Source: Listeria monocytogenes (GTDB lineage: Bacteria; Bacillota; Bacilli; Lactobacillales; Listeriaceae). Taken from it: a stretch of 64,000 nt of DNA. Under the pieces are notes generated by a model. It saw nothing but the letters and a program-made list of their open reading frames with translations, was not told the DNA's origin and made no database searches. Every line of letters begins with the position of its first letter. Position 1 is the stretch's first letter. A program made the translations under genes and the position numbers. The stretch is from the NCBI RefSeq assembly GCF_013282665.1, contig NZ_CP054041.1:1718001-1782000 (forward strand), given 5' to 3'. This document shows, piece by piece, positions 54,456 through 64,000 of this stretch.

Positions 54456-55256
54456 TTGGATGTGGAAAATAGTCCATTAATGCAGAAAATTGATTATAGT
54501 ACGCGCAAAAAAATTGATTTAGTAAATAATAGTATTCTTCGTTATATTGTGCGCGCGATGTTAGCATGTTTATTCCTGACACTAGGGACTGCAGTTGCTG
54601 TAATGATTGGTGATAAAGTCGATCATTTCGCTCCAGGACTTGGTAAAATCACGTATGCATTTATGTTTAGTTGGTCGCTCGTTATGATTATTTATATGAA
54701 TGCTGAGCTTGGTACTTCTAACATGATGTATATGACAACAGGTGTTTATCAAAAAATTGTTAAACCAGGAAAAGCATTACAAATTTTGCTTTTATGTATT
54801 GTTTGTAATTTATTGGGTGGAATTCTTGCAGGGTACTTAGTTTCCCTAACGTCTGTTTTCCATAATTTACCTGCTGACCATTTCTTATTTACTGCCGTAA
54901 GCGGTAAACTTGAAAAAGCACCGCTACAAATTTTTGTAGAAGGTATTTTCGCCAATATTGTTGTAAATACGGCTGTGCTTTGTACACTTCGAATGAAAGA
55001 TGATGCTGGTAAAGTCATTGCGATGATTTTCATTATTTTCATTTTCGCATTCTTAGGATTCGAACACGTTATCGCCAACTTCTCTTCTTTCTCATTAGCA
55101 TTTTTCGCTTCTGGTGGAACACTTGCTGCAATGACAGCGGGCAATGTGACCGTCAATTTAGTACTTGCTTTACTTGGGAATTTTGTAGGTGGTGGCCTTG
55201 TTATCGGACTCGGCTATGCTTGGCTTAACCGAACGAAATCAATTTACAAAGACTAA
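54456..55256 (+). CDS. Formate/nitrite transporter family channel
   Basis: The 266-residue membrane protein has six hydrophobic segments and matches the FNT family: GTSNMMYMTTGVYQ, LLCIVCNLLGGILAG and the repeat FIIFIFAFLGFEHVIANFSSF. It likely exchanges formate, nitrite or a related monocarboxylate. The start is TTG at 54456 (MDVENSPLM), with TTTGGAG upstream. Anaerobic or redox control is suggested by the palindrome at the promoter. Confidence 0.86.
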   Translation: MDVENSPLMQKIDYSTRKKIDLVNNSILRYIVRAMLACLFLTLGTAVAVMIGDKVDHFAPGLGKITYAFMFSWSLVMIIYMNAELGTSNMMYMTTGVYQKIVKPGKALQILLLCIVCNLLGGILAGYLVSLTSVFHNLPADHFLFTAVSGKLEKAPLQIFVEGIFANIVVNTAVLCTLRMKDDAGKVIAMIFIIFIFAFLGFEHVIANFSSFSLAFFASGGTLAAMTAGNVTVNLVLALLGNFVGGGLVIGLGYAWLNRTKSIYKD

Positions 55257-56407
<1,151 letters not shown>

Positions 56408-56417
56408 TCACTTCCTC

Positions 56418-57695
56418 CTAAATTTGCTCTAGTGCTTTCGTTAAATCTTGAATAATATCATCCGCATTTTCAATTCCGATAGATAGGCGAATGGACTCTG
56501 GTTTCACGCCAGCTGTTAGTTGTTGTTCCTCGCTTAGTTGTTGGTGGGTCGTGGATGCTGGGTGGATGATAAGCGATTTTGCATCCCCAACATTGGCTAA
56601 ATGCGAGAATAATTCTACGGATTCAATCACTTTTTTACCAGCCTCGTATCCACCTTTAACCCCAAAAGTGAAAATGGAGCCAGGTCCTTTTGGTAAATAT
56701 TTTTGGGCTAATTCGTGGTATTTGTTGTTTCTCAAACCTGGATAATTTACCCACGCTACTTTTGGATGGTCATTTAAGAAATTGGCTACTTGTTTAGCGT
56801 TTTTTACGTGTTGTTCAAGCCGCAGGGACAGCGTTTCTAGGCCTAAAATCAGTAAGAAGGCGTTAAACGGAGAAAGGGCTGCACCAGTGTCACGAAGGAG
56901 TGAGACGCGTAGTTTGGTAATATAAGCTGCCGCGCCAACATCATTTGTATAAGACAGACCATTGTAGCTATCATCTGGTACCACTAGCTTTGGAAATTTG
57001 CCATTGGTCCAGTTAAATTTACCTGAATCAATAACCGCGCCACCAATTGCAACCCCGTGACCACCGATAAATTTCGTTGCTGAGTAAACGACAATATCTG
57101 CGCCAAAATCAAATGGGCGATTCAAATAAGCGGTCGCGAATGTGTTGTCAACAATGAGCGGGATATCCGATGCGTGCGCAATTTCTGCTATTTTTTCCAT
57201 ATCAACAATATTTATATCAGGATTTCCAATTGTTTCAATAAAAACTGCTTTCGTGTTTTCTTTAATTGCTTTTTCGAAATTTTCAGGTTCATTAGGGTCA
57301 ACAAACGTTACGTCAATCCCAAAAGTTTTAAATGTATGGGAAAATAGCGTATGCGTTCCGCCGTAGAGTGTTGCGGCTGCGACGATATGATCCCCGGAAC
57401 CAGCAATATTTAAAATAGAGTACGTAATAGCAGCCATCCCAGAAGCAGTTGCAACAGCACCAATACCGCCTTCAAGTAAAGTTAATCGTTCTTCTAAAAC
57501 AGCTGTAGTCGGATTCATAATTCGTGTATAAATATTTCCAGTTTCTTGTAAACCAAATAAGGCTGCAGCGTGTTCCGGACTATCGAATGTGTAGGATGTC
57601 GTTTGATAAATTGGCACAGCTCTAGAATGCGTATCTCCGTCCGGTGTGTGTCCGCCGTGTACTTGAATTGTTTCGAATTTATACTCATTACTCAT
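56418..57695 (-). CDS. metY: O-acetylhomoserine (thiol)-lyase / sulfhydrylase
   Basis: The 425-residue PLP enzyme has [17 protein letters not shown] carrying the PLP lysine, and the family start [12 protein letters not shown]. It makes homocysteine from O-acetylhomoserine and sulfide. The ATG at 57695 is chosen because GAGGAG (57704-57709) lies 8 bases upstream; a GTG at 57704 overlaps that site. It is first in the metY-metX operon under the SAM riboswitch. Confidence 0.92.
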   Translation of the reverse strand: MSNEYKFETIQVHGGHTPDGDTHSRAVPIYQTTSYTFDSPEHAAALFGLQETGNIYTRIMNPTTAVLEERLTLLEGGIGAVATASGMAAITYSILNIAGSGDHIVAAATLYGGTHTLFSHTFKTFGIDVTFVDPNEPENFEKAIKENTKAVFIETIGNPDINIVDMEKIAEIAHASDIPLIVDNTFATAYLNRPFDFGADIVVYSATKFIGGHGVAIGGAVIDSGKFNWTNGKFPKLVVPDDSYNGLSYTNDVGAAAYITKLRVSLLRDTGAALSPFNAFLLILGLETLSLRLEQHVKNAKQVANFLNDHPKVAWVNYPGLRNNKYHELAQKYLPKGPGSIFTFGVKGGYEAGKKVIESVELFSHLANVGDAKSLIIHPASTTHQQLSEEQQLTAGVKPESIRLSIGIENADDIIQDLTKALEQI

Positions 57696-57739
57696 AAAAT
57701 CCACTCCTCTTTAATATGTATTTATCAGTAATTTCCATC

Positions 57740-57904
57740 AAAAAACCTCCCTAGCAGTATATAAGCCGCCAGAGAGGATAGAGTTTCCTAAACTTGGATT
57801 TCCGACTTATCTTTCAGAATATACTGCTGGAATTAGCACCGTGAAAATAAATTCCGGTTGCTAAGGCTTCAAAGGGCCAGTCCCTCCACCTTTCGTGATA
57901 AGAA
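57740..57904 (-). ncRNA. SAM-I (S-box) riboswitch with terminator
   Basis: The minus strand carries the S-box core: CTTATC, GAGGGACTGGCCC, TGAAGCC, GCAACC and GGTGCTAATTCCAGCAG. P1 pairs CTTATC/GATAAG (57897-57902 with 57806-57811). The terminator stem pairs 57768-57777 with 57746-57755, followed by six T. ATATACTGC (57819-57827) can instead pair with GCAGTATAT (57754-57762), giving an antiterminator when SAM is absent. Confidence 0.96.
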
Positions 57905-57925
57905 AATACTATTAAATTAAATTAT

Positions 57926-57954
57926 ATATTACGCTGGATGCCTTAAATTGTCAA
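57926..57954 (-). promoter_or_regulatory. SigmaA promoter of the SAM riboswitch-metYX operon
   Basis: On the minus strand consensus TTGACA (57949-57954) and TAATAT (57926-57931) are spaced by 17 bases. Confidence 0.85.
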
Positions 57955-58043
57955 CTATATATTAAAAAAGTCTGAAATTGGTAAACTTTTCGAGGTTTTT
58001 GTGACAACTCTGTTTTTTTGCGGGGAGAAATTTTTTTTAAAAG

Positions 58044-58068
58044 GTTTTAAATCCATTTTTTAGGCTAT
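58044..58068 (+). promoter_or_regulatory. SigB-type promoter of the HdeD gene
   Basis: GTTTTA (58044-58049) and GGCTAT (58063-58068) are 13 bases apart, close to the SigB consensus. I recall the EGD-e homologue as strongly SigB-dependent. Confidence 0.65.
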
Positions 58069-58142
58069 TATAGTTAAGACTAATTATATTTCATTAAAAA
58101 TGGGGTTAAGTTAGACAAAAACAAAAGGGAGTTGAAATAAAA

Positions 58143-58670
58143 ATGAAAACTTTTACACGTATTCTGGTTTTATTAGCGGGGATTGCAATGATTATACTTG
58201 GGATTTGGTTCTTATTCCATCCAGGAATTTCATTATTAACCTCCACATTAATGTTTGGCTTCTTATTACTGATTTCTGGTATTTTCCACACAATCTCTTA
58301 CTTTTCAGACAGAAAAACACAAAATGTTTCTGGTTGGGTGCTAGCTGACGGGATTTTATCCATCTTACTAGGTTTCTTGCTATTATTTAATGAATTTGAC
58401 GGAACTTTAACACTCGTATTACTTTTTGGTATGTGGGTATTATTTGCTGGTATTATGCGTACTATTGGCGCATTCACTGCTAAACAAAACAATGTACAAG
58501 GTTGGGGCTGGATTTTAACTATCGGTATCATCGGTATTATTGTTGGTTTTATCGCGCTATTCAATCCAGTTGTTTCCGCAATTGGTATCGTGCTTGTCGT
58601 TGCGATTTTCTTCATCGTTCAAGGCATCGGCGCAATCGCAACATTCTTCTTTATTGGTAAAAATAGTTAA
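58143..58670 (+). CDS. HdeD/DUF308 family stress membrane protein
   Basis: The 175-residue protein has six short membrane segments in three repeated pairs, with motifs such as GIWFLFHPGISLL and ILSILLGFLLLFNEF. The family is linked to acid resistance in enterics. AAAGGGAG precedes the ATG. The likely SigB promoter suggests a general stress role in the membrane. Confidence 0.85.
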   Translation: MKTFTRILVLLAGIAMIILGIWFLFHPGISLLTSTLMFGFLLLISGIFHTISYFSDRKTQNVSGWVLADGILSILLGFLLLFNEFDGTLTLVLLFGMWVLFAGIMRTIGAFTAKQNNVQGWGWILTIGIIGIIVGFIALFNPVVSAIGIVLVVAIFFIVQGIGAIATFFFIGKNS

Positions 58671-58682
58671 TAAAAAGCATGA

Positions 58683-58720
58683 TAAAAAGAAGCTATCTAA
58701 CTAGGATAGCTTCTTTTTAT
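58683..58720. terminator. Bidirectional terminator
   Basis: AAAAAGAAGCTATC (58684-58697) and its complement (58705-58718) enclose a 7-base loop, with T tracts in both directions. Confidence 0.9.
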
Positions 58721-58769
58721 TATGCTTATTTTTTACGAAATAAGATTAGAAAAAGTATTCATTTTACAC

Positions 58770-59471
58770 TCATATGTATGGTTCGTGATTCTCTTTTAGT
58801 TTTTGCTTGTGCATCTCGAAATTTTTAACACGCCAAGGTTTTGGTGATAGCGCAATAATGCCATCTTCCTCTAGCTTTCGCAAGTTAGTTGCAACGTAAG
58901 CTCGAGCTAAATTTAGATAATTTCCTAAGATTTTTTGGGTGAAATAATAGGGAATCAAACAAGACCCATCCGACTCGATTCTTCCAAATCTCTCCCCACA
59001 AGCAATTAATCCTGCTAAAACTTTTTCACTAGAAGGTAAATTGACATAACCTTCCCGTTCTAACATAGGTGTAACCATACTTTGCATAAGTGCATTCATC
59101 TGCCAAAAAACATCTGGTGAACTTAAGAATTTATTAAGAACATATTTACGTTCAAATTGATAAACACTCACTTCACTTATTGTTCTGTAATTTACTGGTG
59201 ATTTCGCACCACCAAGAAGAGTAAGCGGGCCGATACAATCTTGTTTACCTAAGAAGCTAATGATGCTATCTTCTTTACAAGTATTTTTACTCATAGAAAC
59301 GACACCATCTTCAATGATGTAGAAATAATCAGTTTCCGCACCTTCAGCTAAAATCTGTTGGTTGCGCCTAAAGCGAATTCTTTTATATGGAAGAACTGCT
59401 TCACTAGAATCTTTTAATAAATTGAGTAAGTCTACGTTGTAAAAGCTATTTTCCTCATTCAGTAATGACAT
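58770..59471 (-). CDS. Crp/Fnr-family transcriptional regulator
   Basis: The 233-residue protein has an effector domain of the cyclic-nucleotide-binding fold (about residues 25-115, RRNQQILAEGAETDYFYII) and a C-terminal winged helix (about 150-220, FTQKILGNYLNLARAYVATNLRKLEEDG). It lacks an obvious N-terminal Fe-S cysteine cluster, so it is not classical Fnr. It is of the PrfA-like listerial paralogue set. Its promoter overlaps a Fur-like box, and its target is unknown. Confidence 0.83.
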   Translation of the reverse strand: MSLLNEENSFYNVDLLNLLKDSSEAVLPYKRIRFRRNQQILAEGAETDYFYIIEDGVVSMSKNTCKEDSIISFLGKQDCIGPLTLLGGAKSPVNYRTISEVSVYQFERKYVLNKFLSSPDVFWQMNALMQSMVTPMLEREGYVNLPSSEKVLAGLIACGERFGRIESDGSCLIPYYFTQKILGNYLNLARAYVATNLRKLEEDGIIALSPKPWRVKNFEMHKQKLKENHEPYI

Positions 59472-59494
59472 ATACCGAGTCCCCTTTTCTCAGT

Positions 59495-59536
59495 GTTAAT
59501 CATTATCATTATATAGGAGAAGACTCAAAATGTGTA
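59495..59536 (-). promoter_or_regulatory. Promoter and Fur-like box of the Crp/Fnr gene
   Basis: TATAAT on the minus strand (59508-59513), with a weak TACACA -35 (59531-59536), overlaps TATAATGATAATGATTAAC (59495-59513). That sequence matches 16 of 19 positions of the Fur consensus. Confidence 0.6.
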
Positions 59537-59546
59537 TTAATGGGAC

Positions 59547-60095
59547 TTAGGATGCTCGAAGTAATTTGGCTTTAATCAAACGATCCCGAATGAGAATCCC
59601 CAACAGTGCCGCAAAAACTGCTTTGATAATGCCTGGAATAATGAAAGGAACCATGCCTGTGAGAAAGGCAGCTGGCCAATCAAGTCCGATACTGACTTTA
59701 AGCCACAAAACGCCGAAAATAAGGGTGACGAAAGCGCCTAATATGTTCGCCATAATCGCATAGGGAACAGTAAATTTTGTCTTTTCGAGTAACCAGCCTG
59801 TAAGTAATGCATTAAAAATAAATCCAATAATAAATCCGCCGGTTGGGCCAAAAATAATTCCAATTCCTGCTGTCATACCTTGGAAAACAGGAATACCCAC
59901 AGCACCGAGAACAATGTAAACTAAAACAGATATTGTACCATGACGAGCTCCAAGGATGGTGGCAGCTAATCCAATAGCAAATGTCTGTCCAGTAAGTGGA
60001 ATTGGGCCAAGGGGAATAGCAACTTGTGCAAGTAAGGCAATGATGACTGCGAATAAAGCATCAACAACTAAAAATTTTAATTTCTGATCACGCAT
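59547..60095 (-). CDS. bioY: Biotin transporter S-component
   Basis: The 182-residue membrane protein has about six segments and matches BioY: AQVAIPLGPIPLTGQTFAIGLAA is the family signature (split by IPLTGQT), with GIIFGPTGGFIIGF following. It is the substrate-binding component of an ECF transporter. The start is ATG 60095 or 60101 after TAAGGAGAG. A BirA-type operator lies just upstream, so biotin should repress it. Confidence 0.9.
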   Translation of the reverse strand: MRDQKLKFLVVDALFAVIIALLAQVAIPLGPIPLTGQTFAIGLAATILGARHGTISVLVYIVLGAVGIPVFQGMTAGIGIIFGPTGGFIIGFIFNALLTGWLLEKTKFTVPYAIMANILGAFVTLIFGVLWLKVSIGLDWPAAFLTGMVPFIIPGIIKAVFAALLGILIRDRLIKAKLLRAS

Positions 60096-60112
60096 AAACA
60101 TATCTCTCCTTA

Positions 60113-60143
60113 ATGTAAACTTTTTACTAAAATAGGTTAACAT
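60113..60143 (-). promoter_or_regulatory. BirA-type biotin operator of bioY
   Basis: ATGTAAAC (60113-60120), 15 bases, then GTTAACAT (60136-60143): an inverted repeat with one mismatch, matching the BirA site form TTGTWAAC-N14/16-GTTWACAA. It lies between the promoter region and the ribosome site. Confidence 0.72.
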
Positions 60144-60191
60144 TTATTTTCTAAAAAAACAATACTAATTTTTTTAAATCAGTACCTTGCA

Positions 60192-60260
60192 TTGAACACT
60201 AGTGTATGTTAAACTATAGTGGTAGTGAACAATATATAGTAGTGGTTACTTATTACTAGT
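60192..60260 (+). promoter_or_regulatory. Promoter of the PadR operon with ACACTAGT palindromes
   Basis: TTGAAC (60192-60197) and TATAGT (60215-60220) are 17 bases apart. The palindrome ACACTAGTGT (60196-60205) overlaps the -35 and the spacer. A second ACTAGTGTG core is at 60255-60263, downstream of the start. These are candidate PadR operators. Confidence 0.65.
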
Positions 60261-60289
60261 GTGCAATTTAACAGAATGGAGGAGTTAGC

Positions 60290-60622
60290 ATGGAGGTTAA
60301 CCCACAGTTCAAAAAAGGTGTGTTAGAACTTTGCTGTTTATTTTTAATTCAAAAGAAAGATTGTTACGGTTATGAGTTAGCAAATCAAGTGTCTAAATAT
60401 ATTGAAGTAGCTGAAGGTGCTATTTATCCGGTACTTAGAAGATTAGTAAAAGAAGAGTATTGTTCCACTTATTTAGTAGAATCGAACGAAGGTCCATCAA
60501 GAAAATACTATCAACTGACAGTAAAAGGAGAAATTTATTTGCAAGAACTTATTTCTGAATGGAATAATTTTACAGACAGTGTTGCAAAGCTATTAACAGA
60601 GGGGGATGCAGTAAATGAATAA
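60290..60622 (+). CDS. PadR-family transcriptional regulator
   Basis: The 110-residue winged-helix protein matches PadR: LELCCLFLIQKKDCYGYELANQ near the start, EGAIYPVLRRLVKEEY as the recognition region, and YYQLTVKGE as the wing. GGAGGAG precedes the ATG. It heads an operon with DUF1700 and DUF4097 genes, a common trio in Firmicutes. Confidence 0.9.
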   Translation: MEVNPQFKKGVLELCCLFLIQKKDCYGYELANQVSKYIEVAEGAIYPVLRRLVKEEYCSTYLVESNEGPSRKYYQLTVKGEIYLQELISEWNNFTDSVAKLLTEGDAVNE

Positions 60623-61205
60623 ACAAGATTTTCTCAATGAATTAAACCAACGACTGGAATTACTTGATCCGAAAGAACGGAGAGAGTTATTATCAGACTA
60701 TCAAGAGCATTTCAGAAATGGAATTGAAGCGGGCAAAAGCGAGGAACAAATCGTTTTTGACCTTGGGAAGCCAGAAGAAATTGCCGCAGATATTATTAGT
60801 GAACGCGGTCTTCGCGAAGAGCCTGCCGAAACAGATTATTATTATGTACCGCGAAAAAATCAAAATGAAAATAGATCAGTGAGTAAACAAATTTTAATTG
60901 GTGTTGGATTATTTTTCTTAGATATTTGTCTTATCATACCAATTATGGTTTCGCTGTGGTCCTTGGCTGTTTCACTTTGGGCAACTGTAGGAGGATTCCT
61001 TTTATCACCAGTTATACTTGGCGTAGTAATTATTTTTGGCGCTGATTTCGAATTCTATCAAATGTTTGTTTCTATTGGACTTGTCGGTCTAGGGCTGATG
61101 CTTCTCTTTGCGGCAAATGCGCTTACTAAATTTACAACTAAAGCGACAATAGCGATTATCGCATGGCACAAATATGCGGTTAAAGGAGGCGGGAAAAATG
61201 CATAA
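60615..61205 (+). CDS. DUF1700 membrane protein
   Basis: The 196-residue protein has an N-terminal helical domain (LNQRLELLDPKERRELLSDYQEHF, shortened motif LDPKERRELL) with the DUF1700 pattern and three membrane segments after residue 90. Its start overlaps the PadR stop by eight bases and its end overlaps the DUF4097 start by eight, so all three are coupled. Function unknown. Confidence 0.86.
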   Translation: MNKQDFLNELNQRLELLDPKERRELLSDYQEHFRNGIEAGKSEEQIVFDLGKPEEIAADIISERGLREEPAETDYYYVPRKNQNENRSVSKQILIGVGLFFLDICLIIPIMVSLWSLAVSLWATVGGFLLSPVILGVVIIFGADFEFYQMFVSIGLVGLGLMLLFAANALTKFTTKATIAIIAWHKYAVKGGGKNA

Positions 61206-62298
61206 ACATCACTTAAGTAAAAAATTATTTTTCGCCGGCTTGGTACTTTTTATTATCGGTGCTATCGGCGTATCGTTAACGATGAATAAAGGTAACATGA
61301 TAGAAAAAGGTGAACCACTTACAAAACAGTGGGACTTATCAACTGAAAATATTAACTCTATTACTTTTTCTTCCGAGCGCGACGTAATGCTTGAATGGAA
61401 AGAAAGTACAAATGGAAAAAATTACATCGAACTAAAAGGTAATTACTCTGCTAATGATAAAAAAGCCATTCAAAAATTAGAGCCAGTTTCGGAAGATGGA
61501 ACGTCCTTTGATATTACAGTTCCTGAAGAAGAAGATTGGTATAACGGCTTTGGCAAAATTTACGCATACGGTCAACAAAAGGTAACCGTTTATTTAACAA
61601 AAGATACTAAATTAGCTGATTTAGAAGTGAAATCTCATTCTGGGGATATCAATGTAGCTGATTTTAAAGTGAAGAAATTTGTTAGTTCCACCAACTCAGG
61701 TGAGTTAAAAGTAAGTAATTTGGAAGCAAATACAGCTCAAATGGCCACTTCTTCTGGGGATTTAGCATTGTCGAATATGAAAGCAAATAGTTCGGTTGAA
61801 ACTGGTTCTGGGAAGACGGACATAACTAATTTAACAGGCGATTTAGAAGTAAATGGTGGTTCAGGCGATGTGAACGTTACAGGGGTCAAAGCGAAGAAAC
61901 TTAAAATTGCCATCGATTCAGGAGACATTGAGTTGACTAGTGGCACTGTAACTGATCTAGCCGTGTTAACAACAAGTTCCGGAGATATTGATGCAAGTAC
62001 AAAAGGAAAAGTGCAAGCGGAATCGAACTCAGGATCCATCGAACTTGCAGGCATAACGAATGACGTAACAGCAAAAACAAGCTCAGGTGATATCGATGTA
62101 GCTTTTATCAAACAAGTAAAAAACATCGCAATCAATACAGATTCTGGTGAAGTAGAACTAGAATTACCAGGTGATTTTAAAGCTATTTATGAAACAAGTA
62201 GTAATTCTGGTAGCATTAAAGTACCAACAAGTGATTCCAATACGGATAATCGCGTAACGGTGAAAACAAGTTCTGGAGATATCAAAATCGAAAAATAA
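61198..62298 (+). CDS. DUF4097 beta-solenoid-like envelope protein
   Basis: The 366-residue protein has one N-terminal transmembrane segment (about residues 7-26) and an extracellular repeat region. About twelve copies of an SSGD/NSGE-centred repeat, roughly 19 residues apart (HSGDINVADF, SSGDLALSNM, SSGDIDASTK, SSGDIKIEK), indicate a beta-helix. The ATG at 61198 is chosen because AAAGGAGG lies 8 bases upstream. It probably acts with DUF1700 at the membrane. Confidence 0.83.
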   Translation: MHKHHLSKKLFFAGLVLFIIGAIGVSLTMNKGNMIEKGEPLTKQWDLSTENINSITFSSERDVMLEWKESTNGKNYIELKGNYSANDKKAIQKLEPVSEDGTSFDITVPEEEDWYNGFGKIYAYGQQKVTVYLTKDTKLADLEVKSHSGDINVADFKVKKFVSSTNSGELKVSNLEANTAQMATSSGDLALSNMKANSSVETGSGKTDITNLTGDLEVNGGSGDVNVTGVKAKKLKIAIDSGDIELTSGTVTDLAVLTTSSGDIDASTKGKVQAESNSGSIELAGITNDVTAKTSSGDIDVAFIKQVKNIAINTDSGEVELELPGDFKAIYETSSNSGSIKVPTSDSNTDNRVTVKTSSGDIKIEK

Positions 62299-62337
62299 AA
62301 AATCAGTGCGCTAATTATTTAATTAGCGCATTCTTTT
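62299..62337 (+). terminator. Terminator of the PadR operon
   Basis: TGCGCTAATT (62307-62316) pairs perfectly with AATTAGCGCA (62321-62330) around ATTT, followed by TTCTTTT. Confidence 0.85.
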
Positions 62338-62358
62338 GGTTAAAAAAGGGTAAAGTGA

Positions 62359-62904
<546 letters not shown>

Positions 62905-62905
62905 A

Positions 62906-62954
62906 AAAATGTCTATTCTAGTTGAATGAATCAATTAGGATAGACATTTTTTTA
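62906..62954. terminator. Bidirectional terminator
   Basis: AAAAAAATGTCTAT with inner TTGA pairs with TCAA and ATAGACATTTTTTT, between convergent genes. Confidence 0.88.
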
Positions 62955-63341
62955 TTTCGTAGCGGCTTTTCCACTGGTAGATTTTCCGCCGCGTAAAAAG
63001 AAGAAGATGATGGCAAGTAATGCCATGATAACTCCTGCAAGAATAGATACACCAACGGAGATGAGCATACCAGAAACTTGGATAATACTTAAGATGATGA
63101 CCGCTGCAACAACCCCGTATGCGAATCCCCATACAGCAAATGTGAAGTAACTAGCTTTTTTGCTAAATCCGTAAAATATTTCGCCTAACGTAGAAGCGAC
63201 TAAAATTACAGGAGCAGCAAAAAGTATCGCTGAAAACACAAGTTGTGGAGTAACATTGTCATAGAGGATTGTTTCGACTAATAGCGCAGAAAAAATTCCT
63301 AAAACAAAAATCGATAAATAAGCAATAATAAAACGCATCAA
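62952..63341 (-). CDS. Small four-helix membrane protein, function unknown
   Basis: The 129-residue protein has four hydrophobic segments (for example FIIAYLSIFVLGIFSALLVE and VSILAGVIMALLAIIFFFL) and a short basic, Ser/Lys-rich C-terminus. I do not recognise a functional family. AGGAGG precedes the ATG. It is 49 bases downstream of the DUF4870-like gene on the same strand. Confidence 0.72.
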   Translation of the reverse strand: MMRFIIAYLSIFVLGIFSALLVETILYDNVTPQLVFSAILFAAPVILVASTLGEIFYGFSKKASYFTFAVWGFAYGVVAAVIILSIIQVSGMLISVGVSILAGVIMALLAIIFFFLRGGKSTSGKAATK

Positions 63342-63390
63342 AAAAACCTCCTAAAGTACACTATATTATAGCATAAATTAGGAAGTTAGC

Positions 63391-63735
63391 TTAACATCTA
63401 GCCCAGTTATCGTCATTACGCTTTACGATACGTGTAATTCCTCGAATCAAGTTAAAAATGAGTATCGATACATTTAGAAAAACGATAAAAAACACAGTAG
63501 CTAAGGCAAGAAAGTTAATGGTATCTGCACTATTGGTACTAAAAGGAACATTGTTATAAAGTAAAATCATTACAATTACACCAGCGACAAATGTCGTTTG
63601 CGTGAGGAGTGCCCATTTTACATGATGCCGTATTTCTTTATCTTTTGTTGTACACCATATAATCGCGGGAGTAATGACTGGGGCAAAGAAAAGACTGAAA
63701 TAACTAAGCGCACTAATAATTTTTTTATCCAACAT
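63391..63735 (-). CDS. DUF4870-like membrane protein
   Basis: The 114-residue protein has three hydrophobic segments and the pattern LSYFSLFFAPVITPAIIW then HHVKWALLTQ typical of DUF4870 (Tic20-like) proteins. The function is unknown. It may be co-transcribed with the next small membrane protein. Confidence 0.75.
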   Translation of the reverse strand: MLDKKIISALSYFSLFFAPVITPAIIWCTTKDKEIRHHVKWALLTQTTFVAGVIVMILLYNNVPFSTNSADTINFLALATVFFIVFLNVSILIFNLIRGITRIVKRNDDNWARC

Positions 63736-63845
63736 TTCGAATCTATCCTCTCATTTGTTTATAAGTCTAGTATAGCGGGGAAAGAGAAATGGAACCATCG
63801 AATTAGGTGACGATATAGAGATCAAGATGACAGTTTTGTCATATA

Positions 63846-63883
63846 CAAAAACGCCTCTTCGAAAAAATCAAAGAGACGTTTCT
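63846..63883 (-). terminator. Terminator of the MATE transporter gene
   Basis: On the minus strand AAACGTCTCTT and AAGAGGCGTTTT pair with one wobble and are followed by T residues. Confidence 0.78.
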
Positions 63884-64000
63884 TTATATAACTGATTTTA
63901 AGGACCAAACTTTACTGCGCCATCTTCGGTACATTAGAACAGCTCGAACGCCTTCGTCAATAATATAGGCGAGCCAAACACCGACAAGCCCAAGCCCGGC
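63884..64000 (-). CDS. MATE-family efflux transporter, C-terminal fragment at window edge
   Basis: The last 117 bases read on the minus strand as 38 codons plus a stop, continuing beyond the window: GLGLVGVWLAYIIDEGVRAV followed by a basic tail RRWRSKVW. This is the typical last helix and C-terminus of MATE multidrug/sodium antiporters. Only the end is visible. Confidence 0.72.
   Translation of the reverse strand, partial: AGLGLVGVWLAYIIDEGVRAVLMYRRWRSKVWSLKSVI

Overview
The window is a low-GC Firmicute chromosome segment, almost certainly Listeria of the monocytogenes/innocua clade. The p60 invasion-associated hydrolase (iap) with its Thr-Asn repeat lies divergent to a 776-residue SecA2. 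The flanking genes follow, in order, the chromosomal block I know from L. monocytogenes EGD-e as roughly lmo0537-lmo0605; that match is from memory, not from a search. Species cannot be fixed from this alone. I see no insertion sequences, prophage, tRNA, rRNA or CRISPR. The internalin-like genes that I recall beside the SorC regulator in EGD-e are absent here; only a decayed Crp-like gene remains.

Layout. 1-5.6 kb: two M20 amidohydrolases, tagatose-bisphosphate aldolase, a beta-lactamase-fold PBP-like protein, and a Fur-controlled siderophore-binding lipoprotein. 5.6-10.5 kb: a glucitol-type PTS operon (IIA, IIBC, IIC, GutM-like, SAF-domain oxidoreductase) behind a SorC-type regulator, with matching operators and a cre site. 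10.8-18.9 kb: a Crp-like pseudogene, the CBS protein CbpA, an iron alcohol dehydrogenase, a POT peptide transporter, twin phosphoglycerate-mutase-like genes, a lactonase-fold protein, a structured RNA leader and CorA. 19-28.2 kb: glutamate dehydrogenase, a C-rich RNA candidate, and the histidine operon hisZGDBHAFIE with divergent hisJ (hisC is not here).

28.2-40.4 kb: an alkyltransferase-like protein, a nucleoid-associated protein, a guanine-riboswitch-controlled purine permease, a GH1 glucosidase with its GntR regulator, a MucBP surface protein of odd topology, a split ThrE exporter, a PC4-like protein, an unusual alpha/beta hydrolase, an RlmI-like methyltransferase and p60. 40.8-49 kb: secA2, an AI-2E family permease and a three-gene WxL surface cluster. 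49-64 kb: photolyase, a fatty-acid-kinase-like DhaL-DegV fusion, a formate-type channel, metX/metY behind a SAM riboswitch, a SigB-type HdeD gene, a Crp/Fnr regulator with a Fur-like box, bioY with a BirA-type operator, a PadR/DUF1700/DUF4097 operon, a GNAT enzyme, two small membrane proteins and the 3' end of a MATE transporter.

Working together: SecA2 exports p60. The srl genes import and handle a hexitol under SorC and CcpA-type control. The WxL, DUF916/DUF3324 and MucBP proteins look like a cell-surface module. The MucBP gene and the WxL cluster share an exact 17-base upstream motif (TTCACAAAAAAGACATA) at a fixed distance from -35-like elements, which suggests an unrecognised co-regulon and is the most interesting signal I found. 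Two C-rich, hairpin-bearing intergenic RNAs (17.8-18.0 kb and 20.6-20.8 kb) are the next best.
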